Below are positions 52,234 through 62,500 of a stretch of 64,000 nucleotides of DNA, in pieces. The stretch comes from Arsenicibacter rosenii (GTDB taxonomy: Bacteria > Bacteroidota > Bacteroidia > Cytophagales > Spirosomataceae): the NCBI RefSeq assembly GCF_001870735.1, contig NZ_MORL01000029.1, positions 203 to 64,202 of the forward strand, read 5' to 3'. Under the pieces are notes generated by a model. It saw only the letters and a program-made list of their open reading frames with translations, was not told where the DNA came from and searched no databases. The stretch's first letter is position 1. Every line of letters begins with the position of its first letter. The position numbers were made by a program, and so were the translations under genes.

Positions 52234-53469
52234 TTACTGTACATCTGCTGTTTGAGGGCGGAGCGAATACAACTGCACCGCCAGGGCCAGTAAAACCACT
52301 GCCGACAGCAGCGCAAAGTCACTCCCCAGGCTTCCGGCATCTGTCGATTTGCCGAGCCGGTTTGTAATAAAGGCGCCTGCGAAAACCCCTGTCATGTTCA
52401 TCAGTCCGTAGGCAGTGGCGCGGCTGCGGGCCGGTACAAACTGGCAGAGGATGGGCATGTTATTGGCATCGAACATCCCGAACCCGACACCGAAGCAGCA
52501 GGCGGCTCCCAGAACGTGGGCCAGCGACTGACCGAACCCAATCAGCAGCAGCGACGGAATGGTTAAGAAAAGCCCAATGGCGCTGGTGTAGATCCGGCCG
52601 CGCACGTTTGTCTGCACCCACCGGTCGGAGAGCAGACCACCGGCAATGACCCCGATAAACGAAGAAACCGCAATGGTGATGGTCGACAGCGGACCGGCTT
52701 CGGCCATGCTGATGTTCAGATTGCCGGCAAAGAGCGTTGGCAGCCAGTTTTTGGTGGCCCAGCCCGGCAGACTGGGAATGGCGTAGTACAGCAGAATCAC
52801 CCGGAACGAGGCGTTGGTCAGTAGCAGCCGAACGGCCTGAAATGTCGGAATACGGTCGGTATCCCGCTGATCCGCAGAGGCAGACCGGGTACCGGCTTCT
52901 TTCAGAAAAAGGAGCAGGACGCCGGCATAAATAACCCCGGCAAGACCAAAGGCCTGAAACGTTGTCTGCCACGAATACGAACCGGCAACAGTGGCTCCAA
53001 ACCCTCCCAGTGCCTGTCCCATGTACAGGCCTGTCATGTGTATGCCGACCGCCAGGGACCGTGTCCGGGAGGTATGCAGATCGGCGATGAGCGACAGCCC
53101 GGCCGGGATATAGATGGCTTCGCTGATGCCCATCACCGCCCGCAGCCCGTACAGTTGCTCAAACGTGGTGGCGAAGCCCATCAACAGGGTAACACCCGAC
53201 CAGATAAACAAGCTGCCGACAATAAGCCATTTTCGGTTGAGACGGTCGGCCATCATGCCCGACAGGGGGCTCATGAGTCCATAAATCCACAGAAAAACCG
53301 CCATCAGATTTCCGAAGCCGGTGGCTGATTGCAGCTCATGGATATCGCCCTGCATGGAAGGCCGCATGGTCGCCAGCATTTGCCGGTCGAGATAATTGAG
53401 CATGGCGACGAACCAGAGCAGACCAACGACGATCCACGGGTAGAGGCTTTGCTTTTTTTCCGGATGCAT
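52234..53469 (-). CDS. MFS transporter, probable sialic acid or hexosamine uptake
   Basis: 411 residues from ATG 53469 (MHPEKKQSLYPWIVVGLLWF); an earlier in-frame ATG (53514) lies inside the preceding gene. Twelve membrane helices are expected. The MFS signature between helices 2 and 3 is SGMMADRLNRKW. Similar to the anion:cation symporter/NanT-type carriers. It follows GH20 by 1 bp, at the end of the sialoglycan operon, so uptake of freed Neu5Ac or GlcNAc is the natural role. Its substrate is inference from context. Confidence 0.9.
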   Translation of the reverse strand: MHPEKKQSLYPWIVVGLLWFVAMLNYLDRQMLATMRPSMQGDIHELQSATGFGNLMAVFLWIYGLMSPLSGMMADRLNRKWLIVGSLFIWSGVTLLMGFATTFEQLYGLRAVMGISEAIYIPAGLSLIADLHTSRTRSLAVGIHMTGLYMGQALGGFGATVAGSYSWQTTFQAFGLAGVIYAGVLLLFLKEAGTRSASADQRDTDRIPTFQAVRLLLTNASFRVILLYYAIPSLPGWATKNWLPTLFAGNLNISMAEAGPLSTITIAVSSFIGVIAGGLLSDRWVQTNVRGRIYTSAIGLFLTIPSLLLIGFGQSLAHVLGAACCFGVGFGMFDANNMPILCQFVPARSRATAYGLMNMTGVFAGAFITNRLGKSTDAGSLGSDFALLSAVVLLALAVQLYSLRPQTADVQ

Positions 53470-53470
53470 G

Positions 53471-55474
53471 TTAAGGTTGAGTAAAGGTTTTGTCGGGAGA
53501 AAAAATGAGTTCACCGGCGGTTTCCCAATGGTTGGTTTCGGGATCCTTCCGGATAAACACGCAGGTAAACAACCACTTCACCAGCCGGTAGTCTTTGGTA
53601 CTGAAGGCCCCGACCGGTAGTTTAACCAGTAGTTTATTCCAGCCTTTGTTAAGGGCGATCTTTACCGGCGGCCGAAGCTCATACGGTTCATTGCGGTAGG
53701 GCTGTTCGGTATGAGCCGGATGCAGTCCCGGTTGTTCCCGGAGCGGTGGCGGAATCACCTTGTCATTTACCTGGATGCGGCTTTCTTTATAGTCCCAGGT
53801 GCCGGCCATTGGCGAGGCGTCTTTTTCTGACCGGCCATAATTATGAAAGTCAATCCACGCGTCAAGCTCCTGCTTTCGGGGCGAATACACGTACGTATAC
53901 GCATACGCCGTATGGTCTGGCTGAGGGGCATCAAGATAGGCGCGCACCACGGCGGGGCCCCAGGTATGCCGCAGGTAAATAGTGGCGCCTGTAGCCTCAA
54001 TGCCCGGAAAATCCAGCTGACCGTTTTCGGGCGGAAAGCTGGTGGCTAACCGGGCCTCATTCGGAAACGGTTTCAGTAACCGCCAGTGCAGATGCTGCTG
54101 CCGGACATACGGAAAGGACAGGCCACGGAAGTACTGCTTTTTATGGGCCAGCAACCGGTTTTCGAACTCCTGAAAGGCGGCCTTATCGGTCAGAACCACG
54201 CCCTGTTCCGTTTCCGGCCGGCCACCGCCGCACCATGCCCGCTCGGCCAGAGCCAGCATGAGGGGATAAAACCCGTTCAGGGTTTCGATTTGGGCCACAT
54301 CGGCGGGTTTCCGGTCGTTCCAGATGCAGCCAATGGCCCCCAGCCGGGTCGGAGAGGCTTCGGTCGTATCGCACAGGTTCCGCTGGAAAATACCGATCAG
54401 GTCGGCCTGGGTGGCGGCGTGATTGAAGTAGAGGTTCCGCGATTCGATGACCGGCATAGGCGGCAGGGGTTTGTTGTTGCGGACCCAAAGCTGCCGGGGG
54501 ATGTCCGGTGCCATGGCTGCTCCGGGATACCAGCCGATGACCTGTTTGCCGCACTGCCTGACTTCGGCGATCATCTCGCCGACGAACGCAGGGTCTTTAA
54601 ACGCTACCTCATCCGTTCCCAGATGGATATACGGCACATCGAACAGCGCACAGGCTTCGCGGATGAGTTTCTTCACCAGGATTTTCCCCGCCGGCGACTG
54701 CATGGTATGCCCAGTTGCCCGTTCAAAGGCCGCGCTGTGGCCGGGCATGTCCAGTTCGGGGATCAGCAATACATGGCGTTGCCGGCAGAACGTAACCAGT
54801 TCACGCGCCTGCTGTTTGGTGTAAAAATAACCGGGATCGCGCAGGGTAACGGCCGGACTGGTCAGGTTGGGCAGGCTGTCGCTTTGCAGCCGCCAGGCGA
54901 GGTCTTCGGTGAGGTGCCAGTGGAAAACGTTGATTTTGTAACGAGCCAGCCGGTCTATGTGCTGCTTAAGCGTATCAAAAGGAATGAAACTACGGCCGGT
55001 ATCGTGCATGAAACCCCGAATAGGAAAGGCCGGATAATCGGTAATGCGGCAGCCTGCAAAGCGGGCCGGTGCCGGTTGATACAACTGCCGCAGAGTTTGA
55101 TACGCCCTGAACAAACCGGTCGCCGAAGCACCGGTCAGCCTGAGCTGGCGGCGGGTAATGGTGAGTGTATAACCCTCCGGCCGGTTGCGGAGTATACCCG
55201 TGGCGTCAATGTTCAGGACAATCGTTGCCTGTCCGGCTGTTCGGGGGGCTTCAACGACTGCCGCCGGACTGACGTGCCGGATAAACGCCGCTACCGAATC
55301 GCTGACTACCTGTGTGGCCGGATCGGTCGCCGATATGGTCAGGGGGCCGGTTAGCACAAAGGATTCACGGGACCAGACCAACTGCTTCGGTTTTGGGAGC
55401 AGGGCCGGATGTACTTGTGCCACGGCATGGCGCAGGGGCCAAAGAAAAAGGAGTAAAGGCAGTAAACGAATCAT
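53471..55474 (-). CDS. GH20 beta-N-acetylhexosaminidase
   Basis: 667 residues with a signal peptide (about 1-20). GH20b N-terminal domain, then the catalytic barrel from about 150: FPIRGFMHDTGRSFIP, NVFHWHLTEDLAWRL, LLIPELDMPGHS, and the catalytic Asp-Glu pair D288-E289 in YIHLGTDEV. The C-terminal 180 residues are a beta domain. It removes terminal GlcNAc/GalNAc from glycans after sialic acid is released. Start shares ATGA with the esterase stop; transcribed with the sialoglycan operon. Confidence 0.94.
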   Translation of the reverse strand: MIRLLPLLLFLWPLRHAVAQVHPALLPKPKQLVWSRESFVLTGPLTISATDPATQVVSDSVAAFIRHVSPAAVVEAPRTAGQATIVLNIDATGILRNRPEGYTLTITRRQLRLTGASATGLFRAYQTLRQLYQPAPARFAGCRITDYPAFPIRGFMHDTGRSFIPFDTLKQHIDRLARYKINVFHWHLTEDLAWRLQSDSLPNLTSPAVTLRDPGYFYTKQQARELVTFCRQRHVLLIPELDMPGHSAAFERATGHTMQSPAGKILVKKLIREACALFDVPYIHLGTDEVAFKDPAFVGEMIAEVRQCGKQVIGWYPGAAMAPDIPRQLWVRNNKPLPPMPVIESRNLYFNHAATQADLIGIFQRNLCDTTEASPTRLGAIGCIWNDRKPADVAQIETLNGFYPLMLALAERAWCGGGRPETEQGVVLTDKAAFQEFENRLLAHKKQYFRGLSFPYVRQQHLHWRLLKPFPNEARLATSFPPENGQLDFPGIEATGATIYLRHTWGPAVVRAYLDAPQPDHTAYAYTYVYSPRKQELDAWIDFHNYGRSEKDASPMAGTWDYKESRIQVNDKVIPPPLREQPGLHPAHTEQPYRNEPYELRPPVKIALNKGWNKLLVKLPVGAFSTKDYRLVKWLFTCVFIRKDPETNHWETAGELIFSPDKTFTQP

Positions 55475-57036
55475 GGCAAAGGCATGCGGAAGGTGGTGAG
55501 CGGTAACCCCTCGCTATTGACGACATTGGCGGTAGTGAAGGGTTGCCAGCCGTAATACAGGTAGCGGCCTGTTGCCGCAGCGGTGTCGCTGAGTAAAACC
55601 GCAGAACCCGTAAACAGGGCGGTAACATTGGTCTGCGGACCGGTTGCATCGCCCGTAGCAAAACCACGGATAGCTTGCCCGTCGGCGGTGTGCAGACCGG
55701 TACCAGTGTGCGTGAGGGTAAGCCGCCAGCCGGTTGCGGTTCTGACGACACGCTGCGGTTGTGGCGCCGGAAGGCGCTTTTGTCCGTAGGTTTTCACCAG
55801 GATCTCACGCGCCAGGCGCTCGCCCACCGTCTTTTTGTTGACCGGATGTACGTCGGTAGGGTGCCCCAGATCGCTGGTAACGGCCATACCCATGTTTGGG
55901 ATGTGGGTAGCCATCCGGCGCTGGCTGTCACGAAACAAGGGCCAGTAGGTTGATTGATAGCCTTTTTCGGTACTTATAGACGAGAGCTGACAGATATACA
56001 CCGGCATACCGGGTTGGTGCCGGTGTTGCCGCCATTGGCTGATCATGGCCGGAAATAAGGTTTCATGCTGTTGTACACGGGCCAGGCTCAGGGCATTGCT
56101 TTCGCCCTGATACCACAGAATGCCCTTGATTGCCAGCCGGTTTAGCGGGGCAATGGCGGCGGTGTACAGAAAGCCCGGTTTATAAGGATGCTGATACCCT
56201 CCGGCATCGCGCGGAACGGGAATGCCGGCTTTTATCAACGCATCCAGGTTCTCGTGCCCCCGCTGTATACACCACGGTTCCAGAACCGGATTAGCCCACC
56301 AGTCGCCGGTAAAGAAGGGGGCCTGCGGGCCTGTTGTGGCAGGTGGTAGCCACGCTTCGGCCGGTGAACCGCCAACGGCCACGTGAATAAGCCCGATCGG
56401 GATATGTAGCGCCTGCTGCAACACCAGACCGGTGTAGAAGCCCACTGCCGAAAACGGACGCGCCGTTATTGAGTCTGCCGTTTGCCAGGGTGTATGTGTA
56501 AAATACTGCTCCGGATGCAGGTGCGCTACCTCGCCGGTGGTAAACGACTGATTGTATTTAAACGCGCCGGGAATCCTGTTCCAGAGCCGGAGCAGCGGAT
56601 AACCAGCGCCGGACAAGGTCCGGGTAGCAGACGGGTCGCCGGTCATTGGGAACGCCATGTTAGACTGACCGGCGCAAAGCCAAACGTCACCGACCAGGAT
56701 GTCGGTCAGGATCTGTTGATCTGTTCCGGACTCCACACGCAGCTCTACGGGGATCGCCGCGGCTTTCCGGGCGGGAAAGCGCACCTGCCAGCTGGCATCC
56801 GGAGCGACACGCGTCTGCGTCACAGATCGCCCGAAGGTGACCTTAATGCGTTTGCCGGGTATACCCCATCCCCAAACCGTTACCGGCTGTCCGCGCTGCA
56901 CCACCATACCCGACTGCCATACGTCGGCCAGCCGGAGTGCTGCCAACCGCTGTTGCGCCAACCGCTGTTGCGCCAGCCCAACCACCGGTCCGATGCCCAG
57001 CCCGATGACTGCAAGAAACCACACCATTGCCCGCAT
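55471..57036 (-). CDS. Sialate O-acetylesterase (SASA/SGNH-type)
   Basis: 521 residues from ATG 57036, chosen for its signal peptide (MRAMVWFLAVIGLGIGPVVGLAQ) and an AGGGA-type ribosome site; the ATG at 57102 lies inside the lyase gene. SGNH esterase motifs: Ser125 in LCAGQSNMAFP, GILWYQGESNA and SDLGHPTDVHPVNK (Asp and His). It removes O-acetyl groups from sialic acids so that lyase and sialidase can act. The signal segment contains an exact 15-bp DNA duplication at 56943-56972 (QQRLA twice). Context strongly supports sialic acid use. Confidence 0.92.
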   Translation of the reverse strand: MRAMVWFLAVIGLGIGPVVGLAQQRLAQQRLAALRLADVWQSGMVVQRGQPVTVWGWGIPGKRIKVTFGRSVTQTRVAPDASWQVRFPARKAAAIPVELRVESGTDQQILTDILVGDVWLCAGQSNMAFPMTGDPSATRTLSGAGYPLLRLWNRIPGAFKYNQSFTTGEVAHLHPEQYFTHTPWQTADSITARPFSAVGFYTGLVLQQALHIPIGLIHVAVGGSPAEAWLPPATTGPQAPFFTGDWWANPVLEPWCIQRGHENLDALIKAGIPVPRDAGGYQHPYKPGFLYTAAIAPLNRLAIKGILWYQGESNALSLARVQQHETLFPAMISQWRQHRHQPGMPVYICQLSSISTEKGYQSTYWPLFRDSQRRMATHIPNMGMAVTSDLGHPTDVHPVNKKTVGERLAREILVKTYGQKRLPAPQPQRVVRTATGWRLTLTHTGTGLHTADGQAIRGFATGDATGPQTNVTALFTGSAVLLSDTAAATGRYLYYGWQPFTTANVVNSEGLPLTTFRMPLP

Positions 57037-57049
57037 TATTCCCTGCTGT

Positions 57050-57973
57050 TTAGCCGATACTGACCGGTATTTGTGAAGCATACCGGTAGAAATCAATGGC
57101 ATCCAGGTCGGTCAGAAACTGCCCGTACTGGCCGGCGGTCATGTTACGGACCGGCAACCGGAACGCACCGCAATCGAGGCCGATAGCCCGCATATAGGCC
57201 TTGCCGGTTGCAATGCCGCCGTATTTACCCAGCAACCGCACAATGTCAATCGACTTGTCCTGCAACTGCCGGGCAAGTTCGAGGTTACCGGCATCGAACG
57301 CTGCCATCAGGTCATGGTAAAGCGGGGCGGCATAGTTGAAGGTGCTGCCGACCCCGGCCCTGGCGCCCATCGCCATTGCGGCCAGCAGAATTTCGTCCCA
57401 TCCCCAGAGCATATCATACTTCCCGTTGTCAAACAGCACACATTGCCGGTATTCCATCAGGTCGTTGTGGGTGTATTTGATACCCAGAAAGTTGGGGAGC
57501 CGGTCGCCAAGGCTTTCCAGAAACTGAATCATGGACAGGTTTACGCCGGTAAGCGCCGGAATATGGTAAAAATAAATGCCCAGATCCGGAACGGCCTCAC
57601 CCACCTGCACGCAGAAATCGGCCAGCACGGCCGCATTGGCCGGCTTAAAATAGAACGGTGCCAGAATCGCCACCGCCTGAAAGTGATTGCGTTGTGCTTC
57701 TTGGGCAAGCGCAATGCATTCGGCCAGGGAGGTACCGCCCACCAGCATGATTTTAATCAGCGACGGCTGGTCAACGTCTCCCCAGGCACGCAGCAGGGCT
57801 ACCTTTTCGTCTGTTGTCAGCGAGACGCCTTCACCGGTCGATCCGCCGATAAACGCGCCTTTGATGTTATTGGTAACCAGCAGCTGTGCATACTGATCAA
57901 TCGCCGACAATTTCAGGCTGCCGTCTGCCCGCATCGGCGTAAACGGCGCCGCAATTAATCCGTTGATTTTCAT
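57050..57973 (-). CDS. nanA: N-acetylneuraminate lyase
   Basis: 307 residues from ATG 57973 (MKINGLIAAPFTPM). Residues match the E. coli NanA pattern: GSTGEG at 44-49, Tyr136 in YFYHIPALTG and the Schiff-base Lys166 in GIKYTHND. It cleaves Neu5Ac to ManNAc and pyruvate in the cytoplasm. The YHIP..TG stretch is the feature that separates sialate lyases from DHDPS. Within the operon it lies between SusD and the esterase; a strong hairpin (57991-58044) sits in its leader. Confidence 0.92.
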   Translation of the reverse strand: MKINGLIAAPFTPMRADGSLKLSAIDQYAQLLVTNNIKGAFIGGSTGEGVSLTTDEKVALLRAWGDVDQPSLIKIMLVGGTSLAECIALAQEAQRNHFQAVAILAPFYFKPANAAVLADFCVQVGEAVPDLGIYFYHIPALTGVNLSMIQFLESLGDRLPNFLGIKYTHNDLMEYRQCVLFDNGKYDMLWGWDEILLAAMAMGARAGVGSTFNYAAPLYHDLMAAFDAGNLELARQLQDKSIDIVRLLGKYGGIATGKAYMRAIGLDCGAFRLPVRNMTAGQYGQFLTDLDAIDFYRYASQIPVSIG

Positions 57974-57990
57974 TTTATAATTGAGTGGAT

Positions 57991-58044
57991 GAGTGATTGA
58001 GCGATTGCGTGAATTTCCAAACTCACGCAATCGCTCAATCACTC
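57991..58044 (-). promoter_or_regulatory. 22-bp perfect hairpin between susD and nanA
   Basis: 57991-58012 and 58023-58044 are exact reverse complements around a 10-nt loop. The arm is built of near-repeats (TGAGTGATTGAGCGATTG). It starts 7 nt after the SusD stop and lies 18 nt before the lyase start. In one transcript such a structure can protect the upstream SusCD message or attenuate downstream genes. It could also be a dispersed repeat. Confidence 0.75.
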
Positions 58045-58050
58045 AATAAA

Positions 58051-59568
58051 TTAATAGCCCGGTGTTTGTGTGAGTTTGGGGTCGGTGTTGAGCATCGAGA
58101 CCGAAACGGGGAGCTGGAGCTTAAACGGCTGGGATGGGGGCAGGTAGATCTGGCTTACGTTTTTGAAAACATACGCATTGCCGGCCCGGCGCAGCGCAAA
58201 CCACCGTTTTCCTTCGGCAATAAACTCCCGCAGGTTTTCGTCCAGGACCGCATCCATGTTGGCTTGCTGGCTACCGTTGGTGTAAGGGGTATAACCGGTG
58301 CCATAGGCCCTTGCCCGGATCGCGTTGATGTCGGCCGACGGGTCGTTGCCGAGTTTGGTGTTGGCTTCGGCCAGCAGCAGCAGCACATCGGCATACCGGT
58401 AGATCGGGAAGTCGTTGTCGTAGAGCTGTGTACCCGCATCGACACGGCCAATGAACTTTGTCAGTAGTATACCGGCAACCGGGTTGCCCGCCGTGGTCCG
58501 GTGCATGGTGCGGAAGGTAACCCGCATCCGCCGGTCATTCGGATTGTTCAGCCGGGTAATCAGGGCTTGCGACAAGCCCACCCGGCTGGCACCAGCCACG
58601 TACGGATAGGCGGAGCTGACCGTCGCCGCGGTACTGGTGCCCGGGTCAAGGACCAGCGTACCGGCCTGGGTCGTGTTCACCAGAAAACTGCCATAGGCTC
58701 CCTGGGTTGCTTCGTTTTTTTCGAAGCTGAGCGCAAAAATAATCTCGCGGTTGTTGGTTTCTTTCGTTGGGTCAAACACATCGGCATAGGCCGCCTGCAA
58801 GCCCAGCGCCGGCATGGCTTTGACCTCTTCCAGGGCTGTTTTAGCGGCTGTCAGATCAGCATTGCCACCGCCCATGAGCGTCCCCGACCACAGGTATACA
58901 TCGCCTTTGAGCGTCAGGGTAGCCGCGCGGTTCCAGTATACCCGTTTGGCGGTAAAGGCGTTGTTGCCCGCAAACAAGGTCAGTGACTGGTCAATATCGC
59001 TTTTGATCAGGGCCAGCACCTCTTCCGGCTTCGCCCGCTCGCGGTACAGATCGGTCAGGCTGTTGACGGCCGAGACCGGCTCGGTCGTGATCGGGACCCC
59101 TCCCCAGGTCCGGAGCAGGGTAAAGTAGACGTATGCCCGTAATCCATACATTTCGGCGAGCGCAGCCTTCCGTTGGGCATCGGCGAGCGGTGCCTGCGGA
59201 AACAGCTTAATGACCGTATTGATCCGGTCAATCAGGGTGTAAAAACCGCCCCAGTTGCCCGCCGGTACGTTCACTGCGCTGATGTTGTGTGACCAGTATT
59301 GTTTCAGCCCCGTGTCTTCCGATTCGGTAAAGAGCCCGTCGGCCCAGATCTCCGAGCGCATTTCGCCCAGGTTGACGAGCGTACTGTGGTACCCCCGGAG
59401 TGAGGCATAGATGCCGGTATACAGCGTCATGGCCGCATTCGGGTCGGCGAGGGCCAGTTGCTGATTCAGCGAGGTTTGCGGGGTTACCTCATCCAACTGG
59501 CGCTGGCAGGAAAAAAGCCCTGCACTCAGACTTAAACCGGCGATTGTGAGTAGTTTATGAAGTTTCAT
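58051..59568 (-). CDS. SusD-type lipoprotein of the sialoglycan locus (NanU-like)
   Basis: 505 residues from ATG 59568, which gives the lipobox LFSC; the earlier ATG at 59637 lies inside the SusC gene. SusD features: YTGIYASLRGYHSTLVNLGEMRSEIWADG, AALAEMYGLRAYVYFTLLRTWGGVPI and YRYADVLLLLAEANTKLG. In Tannerella and Bacteroides the NanO/NanU pair of sialic acid loci is of this type and NanU binds sialic acid. The assignment to sialic acid here rests on neighbours. Confidence 0.93.
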   Translation of the reverse strand: MKLHKLLTIAGLSLSAGLFSCQRQLDEVTPQTSLNQQLALADPNAAMTLYTGIYASLRGYHSTLVNLGEMRSEIWADGLFTESEDTGLKQYWSHNISAVNVPAGNWGGFYTLIDRINTVIKLFPQAPLADAQRKAALAEMYGLRAYVYFTLLRTWGGVPITTEPVSAVNSLTDLYRERAKPEEVLALIKSDIDQSLTLFAGNNAFTAKRVYWNRAATLTLKGDVYLWSGTLMGGGNADLTAAKTALEEVKAMPALGLQAAYADVFDPTKETNNREIIFALSFEKNEATQGAYGSFLVNTTQAGTLVLDPGTSTAATVSSAYPYVAGASRVGLSQALITRLNNPNDRRMRVTFRTMHRTTAGNPVAGILLTKFIGRVDAGTQLYDNDFPIYRYADVLLLLAEANTKLGNDPSADINAIRARAYGTGYTPYTNGSQQANMDAVLDENLREFIAEGKRWFALRRAGNAYVFKNVSQIYLPPSQPFKLQLPVSVSMLNTDPKLTQTPGY

Positions 59569-59581
59569 GATGTTGTTCGGT

Positions 59582-62500
59582 TTAGAGCGATAACGTAGCC
59601 CCAAGGGTAAACACGCGTGGAAGCGGGAAACGCCCAACGTCGTTGCCGCCTACTTCGGGGAAGGTGCCGTTGTAGCGTGTCAGATACAGCAGGTTTGAGC
59701 CCGTCGCAAAAACGCGGAGGCTTTTCACACGGTCGCGGGAGAGCCGGGTCATAAGCGATTGCGGCATGTCATAGCTGAAGGTCAGCTCACGCAAGGCTAC
59801 ATAATCGCCTTTTTGCCAGAAATTGGCCGGTGCGGTGGTGCTGCCACCCGCATCCAGGAAGTAATTCCGGCCGTAGTTGGCCCAGTAATAGCGCGGCAGC
59901 GTACCGTTTGGTGTCTCCGGCGACCAGGTCTGTGTTACATCGACCGGTCCGTTCTGGGAACCCTGCACCTGCGACATGCCCCGCAGATACATCTGATTGA
60001 CAATGACAAAGCCCAGTGAGTAATCGAACTGACCGAACAGCGTGAAGCCTTTCCACTGCAGGGTGGTCGAGAAACCACCCTGCACCGTTGGCGTTGTCCG
60101 GCCAACGTAGGTAAAATCGCGGTAGTCGAGCGTGTCGTTCTGGTCGAGGTCGCGCCAGCGGGCATCGCCCAACAGTTTGATGCGCTTGTTGGTATACGGC
60201 AGATAGGTATTCACGAAGTTGGCGCGGGCGTCGATATCGGCCTGGGTTTTGTAGATTCCGTCGTAAGCCGGTGCCCATATTTCGTCGAGGCCAATGCGTT
60301 TGCCTTCCTGCAAACCGCCTACCCAGACCACCTTACCCTGCGACGGGTCATAGACCTGAACCGCGCTCTGGCGGTTGCGGTCGAGTCCGTTGCCGGGCAG
60401 CTTAACGGCGTAGTTTTTGACATGGAAAAGGTTCGCGCCCATGCTCCACGATAACCCGCGCGGGCTGCTTGCCTTCAGGATATTGCCGCGTATTTCCAGC
60501 TCAATGCCCCGATTCTGCAACTGCCCCAGATTGGTCTGATAGCTGCTGTAGCCGGTCCATGCCGGAATGGTCAGCGAGCTGATTTTGTCGTACACGTTCC
60601 GGATAAAATAGTCGGCCAGAATCGTGACGCGGTTGTTCAGTAAACCGAGGTCAAGGCCGAGGTTCAGCGTGTTGGCCCGTTCCCATTTCAGGTTGGTGTT
60701 GACGATACTGCCTGCCGCAAAACCCGGCTGCCCGTTGTAGATGCCTGCGTTGCCGTATTGCGGAATAGTGGCAAAATCGCCCAGCGGCGTGATGCTGCCG
60801 TTTTCACCCCAGCTGATACGGGGTTTCAGGGTGGTAATGTAGCGGCTTAACGCGGAATTGGTAAAGAAGTTTTCGTAGTGCATGTTCCAGCCCAGCGACA
60901 TGCCGGGGAAGAACCCATACTGATTGGTGGTCAGCTTCGATGTACCGTCATACCGGGCGTTCAGCGTCAGCAGAAAGCGGTTGTCGTAGGTGTAATTTAC
61001 CCGGCCGATGCCCGATACCAGCCGTTGCCAGCTCGAAAACGCCGACGACGGAATGCCGACGGCTGCCGTTGATGCCGATAGCCAGGGAATAAAATCAGTG
61101 GCGGCGAGGTTGGCCGATGCACCGTAATCGTACTGCCGGAATTCAAAGAATTCGCCACCCGCCAGGGCCGAAACGGTATGCTTGCCAATCGTTTTATCAT
61201 ACTGTAAAAAGCCATTGTACTGATACTGGCCTACCCGCTGGTTGCTGAACGATGCGTTGCGGGTACTCACCAGCGCGCCGCCCGTACCGTTGATGTAGGC
61301 TTTGGTGAAGCTGTCGCTGTTGGTGTAGCGGTAGAAACCCGATGCCGAGCCCAGCAGCTTCAGTTCCGGCAGAATCCGGTATTCGATGTTCAGGCCACCG
61401 CTGTAGCGCTGTTCCAGGGTCTGGTTGAAAAACTTATCCTGAAAATAAGCCGGATTTCCCAGCGTGCTGCCATCGACACCCGGCAGTATGGCGCCTGTCT
61501 GGTCGTGTGTCAGGCGAACGGTTGGCGCAATGCCCGTAAAGCGCTGGATAATGCCGCCGCCAACACCACCGCCACCGTCGGCGGTCAGATACGAAGGGCT
61601 GTTTTTGGTGCTGTAACCGGCCAGGTTAAGGGAAACGGTCAGGTTCTTCCCGACATTCAGGCCCCCGTTGAAGTTCATATTCATCCGTTTGAAGGCGGAG
61701 CCGATAAGCATGCCCACATCGCTGAGGTTGCCGACACCCAGGGCAAAATTCCCCTGGTCGTTGCCGCCCGATACGTTCAGGTAATGTTCGTTGAGGTTGC
61801 TTTGCTGAAGAATCAGCTCTTCGAGCTGCCGCTGCGAAATCGACCGGAAAAGGAGGGTATCCATCTGGGCAGCGTTAAACGGGTTCTTATCGATCAGCGT
61901 TTTGTATTGCGGGTCGTTCAGCAGCGCGCGGTTGCTGTTCGAAAGCAGCTGGGTTGAGTATTTGCCGTCGGGTGCTGTCCAGCCTGAGTTGGTACCCCAA
62001 CCCCATGCGCCGGCCAGCTGGTTGCGGGCATTGTTCATCTCAGCGGTATTGTTGTCTGCACGGGCGGCTTCGAAGCGGGCGGCCAGACCGCGCCGGTTCC
62101 AGAGAATATAATCTTCGGCACTCATGTAGTCAAGCGGGTTCCGCCGGATGTAGTTGGTTGCCCGTTTATAGCTGTACGTCACCTGCGTACGGCCTTTCTT
62201 GCCCTTTTTCGTCGTCACCAGAATGACCCCGTTTGACGCCCTTGCGCCGTAAATAGCGGTTGAGGCGGCATCTTTCAGAAGATCGATGGTTTCTACATCT
62301 TCCATATTAATCCCGTACAGAGACGGGACAATGACCCCGTCAATAATGACCAGCGGAGAGCCCGAGCCGCTGAAATCGGTGCCGCCCCGGAATGAGATGG
62401 CGGGCGTTGAGCCGGGTTGACCGGTTGTCTGCTGAATCCGCAAGCCGGGAACGGTGCCTTGCAGGGCCGTGGCCACATTCGTTCGCGGTACTGATTTGAA

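Noticed and set aside
54086-55354. 422-codon plus-strand ORF opposite the GH20 gene
   Set aside because: Antisense to a gene with intact catalytic motifs; no family features.
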